DNA from: Pseudomonadota bacterium
Lineage (GTDB): Bacteria > Pseudomonadota > Gammaproteobacteria > Burkholderiales > Burkholderiaceae_C
Direction: 5' to 3'
DNA: 64,000 nt
NCBI GenBank assembly: GCA_021808525.1
Contig: JAKBBK010000002.1
Span: 26,536 to 90,535 of the forward strand
In this document: one piece after another, positions 58,301-64,000 of the stretch
Position numbering within the stretch: position 1 is the stretch's first letter
Layout: each line of letters starts with the position of its first letter
The notes under the pieces: model-generated
What the model saw: the letters and a program-made list of their open reading frames with translations, nothing else
Databases searched by the model: none
What the model was told of the DNA's origin: nothing
Program-made: the position numbers and the translations under genes

Positions 58301-59908
58301 CTCGCCGTGAGCGTCCCGCAGGACGTTCAGGGAGATCAGGACCGGAAACACCCGGCCGCTGCGCGAGCGGCGCAGCACCTCCCCGTGGAAGGAACCCCCC
58401 GCCACCGCCTCGCGTACCAGCGCGGCCGCGTCTCGCTCGGGGTCGCCATCGGGGGGACGCAGTGCCTCGGGGCCCTGGCCGACGATGTCCTCGGCGGTGT
58501 ATTCGAACAGGCGCGTGAAGGCCGGATTGACGAAACGGTAGCGCAGATCGGGGTCCGCGATGGCGAAGGCATCCTGGGTCTGGCGCAGGGCCTGGTCGAA
58601 CAGGCTGAGCTCGGACAACGCATGCAGCTCCTCGCGCAGGCGCCGGTTTTCCCGGGCCGCGGAGGCGGAGCGGGAGAACTCCCGGCCCAGGACCAGCACG
58701 GCGACCGAGGCGTTGTTGTAGCGGCTGACACCGTCGTCGGCCAGGCCGCCCTCGCCGAAGCTGCAAAAGCCCGCCAGCGGAGCCTGCGCGGCCAGGCGGG
58801 TCATGTGCGCGATCTCGGCCGCCGCGGTCTCGTCGCCGAGGATCGAGCTGCGAAGCGCGCAATCATGCACGAGCACGAAGGCGGGCTGGCTCGTGGCGCC
58901 GCGAAGCAGGGCCTTGCGCAGGGCGTCCGCACCGGCGTCGGGCGTGGCCTCGCCGGCCGACATGACATGCAGCGAGGCCCCGGGCGCCACCGGCTGGGTC
59001 AGCAGCACGCCATCGCGCCCGGTGGCGTAGCTGGCCACGTTGATGGAATATTGTTCCAGTGGATCGGGGGTCCCCAGCACGGTGCGGGTGCTCAGTGTGA
59101 TGTGTTCGGCACGCAATGGCCGGACATCGCGGCCGAGACGCCTGGCCAGTGCCGGCAGCGCCGGCTCGCCGTCCAGCGACAGCAGCTCCCGGCCCGTGCT
59201 GGCCGTCACGCGCAGGGCCTGCGGGGACGGCTGGAATCCATGGCTCATGGCGATGCCGAAGCTCAGCTCGGTCTCGAACACCGCCACCAGCAGGCCGTCC
59301 GCATGCACGCGGGAACCGTGGAACACCGCATTGCCCTGCATGCGCCAGTCGTCGGCACTCGCGCCGGCGATGACCGGAATGCGCCCCAGGGTGCGTTGCT
59401 TGAAGGCCTCGACGATCTCGAAGCCGGGGGAGGGGTAGCGCAGCGTGTTCCCCGGCACCAGCAACATGGCGAAGAGCTGCGAGCCGCGCTCGGCGCGCGC
59501 GCGCACGAGTTCGTCATCCGGCGCCAGCGCGGCGCGCAGCGCCGGCGCCGCCAGCGCCTGATCCAGGGCGGCGCGCCAGTTCTCGCCGGCCTTGTCGCCC
59601 ACGCCCACGCTGCCGCGCACATGGGGGGAGGCCCAGGCCGTGACGACCACGCTGGCGCGCAGCATGCCCTGGTCGATCTCCCCGCAGGTGCTCGCGCCGA
59701 TCAGCAGCGTTTGCCCGAACTCCGCGCCCACCTCGGTCAGCACGGCCTCGAGATCATGCTGCACCGAGGCATGCACGAGCAGCACCGAGACCTTGTCGGA
59801 ACGCAGCCGGGCGCGGCAGGCACGGGCCGCGGCGGCGCCCGCAGCGGCGCCGCTCGCGCTGCCCACCGCGATCTCGATCAATGCCGCCCCGGACGGGTCT
59901 TCGACCAT
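55274..59908 (-). CDS. FIST-PAS-PAS-GGDEF-globin-like-GAF-EAL signalling protein
   Basis: A 1544-residue cytosolic protein, the largest in the window. Order: FIST sensor (about 10-400), PAS (435-560), PAS (570-700), GGDEF (715-875), a globin-coupled-sensor-like helical domain (890-1005) with candidate haem ligand H965 in GQAHALAGV, GAF-like (1030-1170), EAL (1190-1430) and a helical tail. The GGDEF motif at 778-782 is intact, preceded by an RAQD inhibitory site; EAL at 1245-1247 and downstream DDFGSGYSS, LLES and VEGLE are intact. It may both make and degrade cyclic-di-GMP in response to a small molecule (FIST) and to gases (globin). The ATG at 59908 lacks a strong ribosome-binding site; a TTG 48 bases earlier is possible. 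Confidence 0.88.
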   Translation of the reverse strand: MVEDPSGAALIEIAVGSASGAAAGAAAARACRARLRSDKVSVLLVHASVQHDLEAVLTEVGAEFGQTLLIGASTCGEIDQGMLRASVVVTAWASPHVRGSVGVGDKAGENWRAALDQALAAPALRAALAPDDELVRARAERGSQLFAMLLVPGNTLRYPSPGFEIVEAFKQRTLGRIPVIAGASADDWRMQGNAVFHGSRVHADGLLVAVFETELSFGIAMSHGFQPSPQALRVTASTGRELLSLDGEPALPALARRLGRDVRPLRAEHITLSTRTVLGTPDPLEQYSINVASYATGRDGVLLTQPVAPGASLHVMSAGEATPDAGADALRKALLRGATSQPAFVLVHDCALRSSILGDETAAAEIAHMTRLAAQAPLAGFCSFGEGGLADDGVSRYNNASVAVLVLGREFSRSASAARENRRLREELHALSELSLFDQALRQTQDAFAIADPDLRYRFVNPAFTRLFEYTAEDIVGQGPEALRPPDGDPERDAAALVREAVAGGSFHGEVLRRSRSGRVFPVLISLNVLRDAHGEVRGFVCSYRDLSERYEAERALHQAAARLELVNARLATAISASGLTLWDYDAEHALLRLDEGATGSLPGQLPAAGGVPMAELEASVHPRDLHRVRSLATRALKGDEPGFHAEFRVRDGDEAWRWLRCAGKVVERQADGGAKRAVGTALDITESKRTEERLRHAALHDALTGLPNRLALTQHLNSAIARATRHGRSLAVGMMDLNDFKPVNDTWGHIAGDRLLVEVARRLSGLLRAQDFLARMGGDEFVVVIEDLDARRPLHSVAAALKRLHRAVELPFELDSAPPVSIGLSAGIALCPDDGTDADALLRQADAAMYLTKQYKSEGSWWRAHASGEAQDPVAPVLEPYAQPARLLLAQSQLHLEIIEEDFIEGFYATLHQNPDMQALLSVLSPAELAELKKRQRAHLRLLLDPDTGQDLVQTTGAALGQAHALAGVSGAWLAQSQMSYRNLLAQRLGRTMMPPRERQRLLQVVEARLQDDLHAQLRASQQTVADYMGILAHGMPPPGTLWIDAMRREIEGLGALPGVLSAACFRLDSAGVFQLEADAGPQGAAVRAIVLDHRYSPADTGAPVQAQTMVVRAWRSQAIATLASYRRAYAPEGEASWAQAVLELGVRSAMAFPVLSAAGHTVAVVRLLGARLNQFESDWMRQFAVGLQQRWTSLWLRCKEPALNAVPARLATAYRDRLFSAGGLRMDVQPVVDLATGALARVEALARLVMADGTIVGPGEFLPLLGTAELDRLFRAGLDLALASLAGWERSGLTIEVAVNIAPSTLLDPACPHWVEQALRKHRLAPRRLTLELLESQNIESSMQDLAIRRLTQTGVRLSMDDFGSGYSSLQRLASLPFDTVKVDQSLLVRIREDPVRTLSLIHSAIQIGKDFERTVVVEGLEDEGMIEAATRLGATYGQGYGLARPMQPQALLPWLTSCARTPGNGAIHTALGALAHHWRRLHDGGAQDRAGEDEALRDYLREQGQAAAQALRWHASLLEGLEAERHAALLTEWLVEQVRRE

Positions 59909-59992
59909 GGCTTGCCGACCATGCTTGGCGAGTGGATGCCGGCAGGGTAGCGCCAATCCGCGCCGGCCAGCGCCCCGGGTTTCCCGCAGCGC

Positions 59993-60847
59993 TCAGCGCT
60001 CGCCGCGAATCCTGCTGCCCCAGAAGGCGGCGCCCACGATCATCAGCGTGGCCGCGATGATGGAGGCGTCGGGTCGCTGATGGTGCACCGCCATGAGCAG
60101 GCCGGTCGACAGCAGGGGCGTCAGAAAGGCCAACAGGCCGATGCGCCGCGGGTCCCCACGCTTGAGCGCCGCATCCCAGAGAAAGAAGGCCCCACCCAGC
60201 GGGCCCAGGCCGAGCAGCGCCAGCAGTTCCCACTGCGCCACCGACAGGCTGGCTGGCGCTTCGAGCAGGGCGTGGCACAGCAGCGCCAGCAGACCGGCGA
60301 TCGCCGCGAAGCCCCCGACCGCGGCGGTGGGAAAGCGTGGCAGCCGGCGGGTCATCAGGGAATAGGAGGCCCAGGTCAGGGCAGCGCCGAAGGCGAAGCC
60401 GTAGCCCCAGTGGAAGCCCCCGCTCAGCATGGAGCCGCCGCCCGCGCGTCCCAGGATGGCGGTGGCCGCCCCGGCGAAGCCCAGCAGCGCGGCCGCGACA
60501 TGGCCGGCCCGCACACGCATGCCGGGCAGGAACAGCGGCGCCATCACCACCATGCCCAGGGGCCACAGGTAGTTCACCAGATTGGCCTGCACCGCAGGCG
60601 CCAGGCGCAGGCCCATGAACAGCAGGAAGTGGTAGCCGAACAGCCCCCCCGCGCCCACCGCCAGCGTGGGCCCCGGCACGCGCCAGCGGCGCAGGTCGAA
60701 GCCGGAGAGCGGCAGCGCGATCAGGCTGCCGATCAGCAGCCCTGCGCCGGTGAGCAGGAAAGGCGGCACCTGGGCCAGGGCCACGCCCAGCGTGGCCAGG
60801 GAACTCCACAGCACGATGGCCGCGAGTGCGAGCAGATCGGAGGTCAT
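59993..60847 (-). CDS. EamA-family (DMT) exporter, YddG-like
   Basis: A 284-residue membrane protein with ten hydrophobic helices in two repeats of the drug/metabolite transporter family. ALAAIVLWSSLATLG starts the first repeat; ANLVNYLWPLGMVVMAPLF and LTPLLSTGLLM are typical of YddG-type exporters of aromatic amino acids and other metabolites. It is divergent from a glutathione peroxidase gene, with 133 bases between. Confidence 0.85.
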   Translation of the reverse strand: MTSDLLALAAIVLWSSLATLGVALAQVPPFLLTGAGLLIGSLIALPLSGFDLRRWRVPGPTLAVGAGGLFGYHFLLFMGLRLAPAVQANLVNYLWPLGMVVMAPLFLPGMRVRAGHVAAALLGFAGAATAILGRAGGGSMLSGGFHWGYGFAFGAALTWASYSLMTRRLPRFPTAAVGGFAAIAGLLALLCHALLEAPASLSVAQWELLALLGLGPLGGAFFLWDAALKRGDPRRIGLLAFLTPLLSTGLLMAVHHQRPDASIIAATLMIVGAAFWGSRIRGER

Positions 60848-60933
60848 GGCGGTAGCGTAGCGTGCCCGGCTCCTGGACCCGGCGAGCCTAAAGACCCTAT
60901 GACTAGTCTGGGTATGCGACCCGCCTCGCATGG

Positions 60934-60970
60934 TTTTGTCGAACATGGAGTCGAATTGTCCTAGACAAAA
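60934..60970. promoter_or_regulatory. Nested inverted repeats before the glutathione peroxidase gene
   Basis: TTTTGTC (60934-60940) and GACAAAA (60964-60970) are inverted repeats, and inside the same stretch TTGTC CTA GACAA (60956-60968) is a tighter palindrome. The latter overlaps the region just before the ribosome-binding site AAGGAAAC, where a bound repressor would block transcription or translation. Confidence 0.45.
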
Positions 60971-60980
60971 AGGAAACGCC

Positions 60981-61553
60981 ATGCGCATCCAACTCCCCTT
61001 CTCGAGCGCGCTGAGAGCCTGCGCGCTGCTGGCCGGCCTGGGCTTCGCCGTTCCCGCCCTGGCGGCGACCTGTCCCTCGTTGCTGGATCAGAGCTTTCGC
61101 TCCCTCGACACCGGCAAACCGGTGAACCTGTGCCGCTATGCCGGCAAGGTGATCCTGGTCGTGAACACGGCCAGCCACTGCGGCTTCAGTCCCCAGGAGA
61201 GGGAACTGCAGCACCTGCAGGCCGAGTACGGGCCCCAGGGCTTCGTGGTGCTGGGCTTCCCATCCAATGATTTTTTCCAGGAATTCTCGAACCCCCAGCG
61301 CATCGTGCCGTACTCGCAGGCGACCTACGGGGTGCAGTTTCCGCTGTTCGATCCCTCGCACGTGCACGGCTCCGACGCCAATCCGCTGTTCGCCCAGCTG
61401 ATCCGCGAGTCCGGCACGAGCCCGAAGTGGAACTTCTACAAATACCTGATCAGTCGCGACGGGAAGGTGGTCGCGGCCTACTCCAGCCTGACCTCTCCCG
61501 ACAACAAGGACCTGAACGCCAAGATTCGCAAGCTGCTCGCGCAGCATCCCTGA
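60981..61553 (+). CDS. Exported glutathione peroxidase (Cys type)
   Basis: A 190-residue protein. It has a classical signal peptide (basic MRIQ..., hydrophobic core, then PALAAT), so it acts in the periplasm. The thioredoxin-fold core has VVNTASHCGFSPQ, where the peroxidatic residue is Cys and His replaces the usual Lys of NTASKCG; GFPSNDFFQEF and KWNFYKYLISRDGK complete the family pattern. It reduces peroxides using a thioredoxin-like donor. AAAAAGGAAA precedes the ATG. Confidence 0.9.
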   Translation: MRIQLPFSSALRACALLAGLGFAVPALAATCPSLLDQSFRSLDTGKPVNLCRYAGKVILVVNTASHCGFSPQERELQHLQAEYGPQGFVVLGFPSNDFFQEFSNPQRIVPYSQATYGVQFPLFDPSHVHGSDANPLFAQLIRESGTSPKWNFYKYLISRDGKVVAAYSSLTSPDNKDLNAKIRKLLAQHP

Positions 61554-61596
61554 TCCGCCGTCGCATCGCCCCGGCTCCGACCTGAAAGGATTCACC

Positions 61597-62415
61597 GTGA
61601 ACTCCCCCGACCTGCTGATGCTGCGTGACCAGGGCGCTGCCCTGCCCGATGTCCAGTCCAGCCCCGATCGACGCAGCATCGCCATCCAGAAGGTGGGGGT
61701 GCGCGACGTGCGCTACCCGCTGCGCCTGCGCGGTGGTGCCGGCGATGCCCAGAGCACCGTCGGCACCTTCCAGATGACGGTCGCGCTGCCCGCGGAGGTC
61801 AAGGGAACCCATATGTCGCGCTTCCTCGAGGTGCTCGACGCGCATGCGGGCGAGATGGATGCGCAGGGCCTGGGCCGGCTTCTCGACACCATGCTGCCCC
61901 GCCTGGGCGCCAGCGAAGGCGCCATCACCCTGCGAGCCACCTATTTCCGGCGCAAGAGCGCTCCCGTGTCGGGGGTGTCCAGCCTGCTCGACTATGGCGT
62001 GAGCCTGCACGCCGAGACGCGCGCGGGCCGTCGGGTGCTGCGCCAGAGCGTGGAGGTGCCGGTGACCAGCCTGTGCCCCTGCTCGCGCGACATCTCCGAT
62101 TACGGCGCGCACAACCAGCGCTCGATCATCAGCATCGGCGCCGAACTGCGCGACGTGTTCACCCTGGACGAGCAGATCGCCATCGCCGAGACGGCGGCAT
62201 CCTGCCAGCTCTGGGGCCTGCTCAAGCGCCCGGACGAGAAGTTCGTGACCGAATACGCCTACGACCACCCCAAGTTCGTGGAGGATCTGGTGCGCGACGT
62301 GGCCGTGGCGCTGCGCGGCGAGCCCCGCGTGGCGGCCTACACGGTGGCCTCGGAGAACTTCGAGTCCATCCACAACCACTCGGCCTACGCGTGGCTGGAA
62401 GGCCGCAACGATTGA
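61597..62415 (+). CDS. folE2: GTP cyclohydrolase FolE2 (type IB)
   Basis: A 272-residue enzyme that converts GTP to dihydroneopterin triphosphate, the first step to folate. It begins at GTG 61597 with AAAGGA in front. The active-site segment SLCPCSRDISDYGAHNQRS includes the metal-binding Cys; the flanking VKGTHMSRF and ENFESIHNHSAYAW contain the other ligands of the COG1469 family. FolE2 is metal-flexible and serves when zinc is scarce, but I see no Zur box. It is coupled by ATTGA overlap to a DUF2256 gene and followed by an SDR. Confidence 0.95.
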   Translation: MNSPDLLMLRDQGAALPDVQSSPDRRSIAIQKVGVRDVRYPLRLRGGAGDAQSTVGTFQMTVALPAEVKGTHMSRFLEVLDAHAGEMDAQGLGRLLDTMLPRLGASEGAITLRATYFRRKSAPVSGVSSLLDYGVSLHAETRAGRRVLRQSVEVPVTSLCPCSRDISDYGAHNQRSIISIGAELRDVFTLDEQIAIAETAASCQLWGLLKRPDEKFVTEYAYDHPKFVEDLVRDVAVALRGEPRVAAYTVASENFESIHNHSAYAWLEGRND

Positions 62416-62597
62416 ACGCGGGCCACCGCGGCAACAAATCCGGCCTGCCCAGCAAGCCCTGCCGGGTCTGCGGGCGTGCGATGAGCTGGCGCCGCGCGTG
62501 GGCGGCGAACTGGGAGCAGGTGCGCTATTGCTCCGAGGCCTGCCGCAAGCGCAAGGGCCGGGCTCGCGGCGCCGGGCCCGGCGGCGATTCGATCTGA
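62412..62597 (+). CDS. DUF2256 small zinc-ribbon protein
   Basis: A 61-residue protein: KSGLPSKPCRVCGRAMSWRR, then NWEQVRYCSEACRKRKGR. The CxxC/CxxxC layout and W-R-R-x-W core are those of DUF2256, small proteins often found beside photolyase/cryptochrome or pterin genes and of unknown function. The start is TTG at 62412, overlapping the folE2 stop, so the two are made together. Confidence 0.8.
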   Translation: MNAGHRGNKSGLPSKPCRVCGRAMSWRRAWAANWEQVRYCSEACRKRKGRARGAGPGGDSI

Positions 62598-62660
62598 GCC
62601 GGGGCAGGGCCCCGAGGGGGCGCCTCCGAAGGCCCGTACAGGACAACAGGAGCAGGCAGC

Positions 62661-63401
62661 ATGGACACGCCCAAGGTCGTGATGGTCACCGGCGCCGCCG
62701 GAGGCATGGGACGGGCGCTGATGCGCCGGCTGCACGAGGCCGGCCACACCCTGGTGGCGGTGGGCCGCGACCCGCAGCGCCTGGCCGAGGTGCCGGCCGA
62801 GTTGCGCATCGTGGCCGACACCACGCAGGCGGCGCAGGCCCAGCAGGCGATGCAGGAATGCATTCGCGCCGTGGGGGTTCCGACGGCGCTGGCGCATCTG
62901 GTCGGCAGTACCCTCATCGCACCCCTGCACCGCACCCAGCCCGAGCAATGGGAGCAGATCCTGCGGGTCAACCTGGGCAGCGCGCTGGCCGTGTTGCGAG
63001 CCTGGACCTCGGCCCTGCGCGAGGCGCAGGCGCCGGGTGCGGCGGTGCTGGTCAGCTCCGTGGTGGCGCGGGTGGGCGCGGCCAACCACGAAGCCATCGC
63101 GGCGGCCAAGGGCGGCATCGAGGCCCTGGTGCGCAGCGCGGCGGCCACCTACGCGGGCTCGGGGCTGCGCATCAACGCCGTGGCGCCGGGGCTCACCCAG
63201 ACCCCCATGACCGCCGGCATGCTCAAGCTGCCCGCGCAGCGCGAGGCCGCCGGTCGCCAGTACCCCTTGGGCGGCGTGCAAGGCGCCGACGAGGTCGCCG
63301 CGGCCATCGAGTGGCTGCTGTCGGACGGGGCCTCGCGGGTCACCGGGCAGGTGCTGCCGGTCGACGGCGGCTTCACGGCGGTGCGGCCCCTCGTGAAATG
63401 A
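62661..63401 (+). CDS. Short-chain dehydrogenase lacking the catalytic Tyr
   Basis: A 246-residue classical SDR. VMVTGAAGGMGRALMRRL is the NAD(P) loop and LRVNLGSA has the conserved Asn. The Ser is present in VLVSSVV. The expected Tyr-x3-Lys is IAAAK (NHEAIAAAKGGI), so the catalytic Tyr has become Ile while Lys is kept; dehydrogenase chemistry is probably lost or altered. The C-terminus SDGASRVTGQVLPVDGGF is normal. It follows DUF2256 by 63 bases and probably belongs to the folE2 operon, hinting at pterin handling. Confidence 0.85.
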   Translation: MDTPKVVMVTGAAGGMGRALMRRLHEAGHTLVAVGRDPQRLAEVPAELRIVADTTQAAQAQQAMQECIRAVGVPTALAHLVGSTLIAPLHRTQPEQWEQILRVNLGSALAVLRAWTSALREAQAPGAAVLVSSVVARVGAANHEAIAAAKGGIEALVRSAAATYAGSGLRINAVAPGLTQTPMTAGMLKLPAQREAAGRQYPLGGVQGADEVAAAIEWLLSDGASRVTGQVLPVDGGFTAVRPLVK

Positions 63402-63413
63402 GCCTGCGCCCGC

Positions 63414-63435
63414 GCCCGCCCTCGGCGGGGCGGGC
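63414..63435. terminator. Hairpin between convergent SDR and cytochrome genes
   Basis: GCCCGCCC (63414-63421) pairs perfectly with GGGCGGGC (63428-63435) around TCGGCG. It lies in the 39 bases between the stops at 63401 and 63441 and can terminate both transcripts. Confidence 0.6.
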
Positions 63436-63440
63436 CGGGC

Positions 63441-64000
63441 TCAGCGGGAAAACTGCGTGCCCATGGTGGCGCCCTTGGACAACTGCGTGAGGTAGGCCAC
63501 CAGGTCGACCATCTCGGGGCTGTCGTAGGCGGGAGGCTTGCCCAGGATGCCGGCGCGCACGCAGTGCACGATCTGGCGCTCCAGGGTGTACACCGCCTGC
63601 TTCTTGCCCTTGAACTTGGGGTAGCGGGCGGCGGCACCGATCAGGCTGGGAATGTGCTGGCCGGCCGGCGTCGTGCCCTCGGGCCTGCCGCCGTCGGTGT
63701 GGCAGGCCGCGCAGGTCATCAGGTGGTTGCTGAAGGCGTTCGGCGGCACCCAGGTCTGGCGGGTGCCGAAGGTGTCGTTGGCGAACACCTGCGCGCCTTG
63801 CGCGGCCGCCTGTTCCAGGGACGAGACCTTGGCCGTGGCGCTGAACTTGCCCGCGGGTGCCGTGTCGGCCCTGGCGGGAAGGCAGCAGGCGGCGGCCAGC
63901 GCGATGCCCGCGACGCCGAGCAGGGGGTATCGCGAGCCCGCGGGCCCTGCCGGGGCACGCCCCCCCCGCGGGCTCGCGGGAGACGTGCTTGCCGAGAACG
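63441..64000 (-). CDS. Exported c-type cytochrome (partial, start outside window)
   Basis: The frame is open from the stop at 63441 to the window edge, with no ATG, so the start lies beyond. A hydrophobic segment (PLLGVAGIALAAACCLPARA) is a signal peptide or lipoprotein leader. TCAACHTDGG is the single haem-c motif; a Met near the C-terminus (GATMGTQFSR) may be the axial ligand. WVPPNAFSNHLMTCAACH and the later VDLVAYLTQLSKG resemble the DHC/SoxA/TsdA type of cytochromes that act in sulphur oxidation or other periplasmic electron transfer. Identity beyond that is uncertain. Confidence 0.8.
   Translation of the reverse strand, partial: FSASTSPASPRGGRAPAGPAGSRYPLLGVAGIALAAACCLPARADTAPAGKFSATAKVSSLEQAAAQGAQVFANDTFGTRQTWVPPNAFSNHLMTCAACHTDGGRPEGTTPAGQHIPSLIGAAARYPKFKGKKQAVYTLERQIVHCVRAGILGKPPAYDSPEMVDLVAYLTQLSKGATMGTQFSR

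Noticed and set aside
54935-59950. Open frame of about 1670 codons on the plus strand
   Set aside because: It is antisense to the FIST-GGDEF-EAL gene, whose domains are unmistakable.
61554-61596. Zur box before folE2
   Set aside because: No A/T-rich GTTATAATATAAC-like palindrome is present.
1-64000. CRISPR arrays, insertion sequences, tRNA or rRNA genes, prophage
   Set aside because: No regularly spaced repeats, transposase motifs, terminal repeats or RNA gene signatures were seen on reading both strands.

Overview
The window is a 64 kb, very GC-rich, gene-dense piece of a bacterial chromosome. FolE2, a MaeB-type malic enzyme, a DUF3141 polyester-synthase-like protein, AmiS/FmdA/FmdB amide genes, many AraC/LysR/LacI/LuxR regulators and several GGDEF/EAL proteins together suggest a betaproteobacterium, probably of the order Burkholderiales. 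This is an inference from gene families; there is no rRNA to confirm it. I found no rRNA, tRNA, insertion sequence, prophage or CRISPR array. Both ends cut a gene.

Layout. 1-2366: end of an ABC-2 export operon (ATPase tail and two permeases). 2477-6110: an NAD-dependent epimerase/reductase and a membrane PAS-GGDEF-EAL protein. 6446-7729: a secreted GH5-like lipoprotein. 7945-14861: malic enzyme MaeB, FAD oxidoreductase, AraC regulator, flavodoxin-like protein, BON-domain protein and a PhyH dioxygenase divergent from a LacI regulator (14967). 16013-20113: a methyltransferase, then a three-gene nucleotide-sugar operon (two epimerase-type enzymes resembling CDP-paratose/tyvelose enzymes plus an orphan protein), closed by a strong hairpin. 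20208-29254: the most unusual region. It holds an amide-use cluster (FmdB-like, AmiS/UreI channel, formamidase, second FmdB-like), crcB with DUF190 and a LuxR regulator on the minus strand. Divergent from these are a 911-residue NCS1 transporter fused to a histidine kinase and a response regulator carrying a degenerate EAL domain. An 18-bp palindrome recurs on both sides of crcB/DUF190.

29419-36916: an operon of a P-loop protein, an alpha/beta hydrolase and an MFS carrier behind a palindrome-rich promoter; a PAS-GGDEF(degenerate)-EAL protein; and a lipoprotein hydrolase. 37150-41694: a GlxA-like AraC regulator and a complete polar amino-acid ABC importer. 41701-49253: a medium-chain dehydrogenase, an AraC regulator, a less GC-rich polytopic membrane protein, and a LysR regulator divergent from an MFS carrier and an Old Yellow Enzyme. 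49353-55311: DUF3141, HDOD, GST, ArfB, MOSC and a DUF488-hemerythrin fusion. 55274-59908: a 1544-residue FIST-PAS-PAS-GGDEF-globin-like-GAF-EAL protein. 59993-64000: an EamA exporter, a periplasmic glutathione peroxidase, FolE2, DUF2256, an SDR lacking its catalytic tyrosine, and a c-type cytochrome cut by the window edge.

Recurring themes are cyclic-di-GMP signalling (four GGDEF/EAL-family proteins, two with a dead domain), nitrogen acquisition from small amides, and enzyme genes paired with divergent regulators. The best candidate for an undescribed system is the transporter-kinase/dead-EAL regulator pair facing the formamidase cluster.
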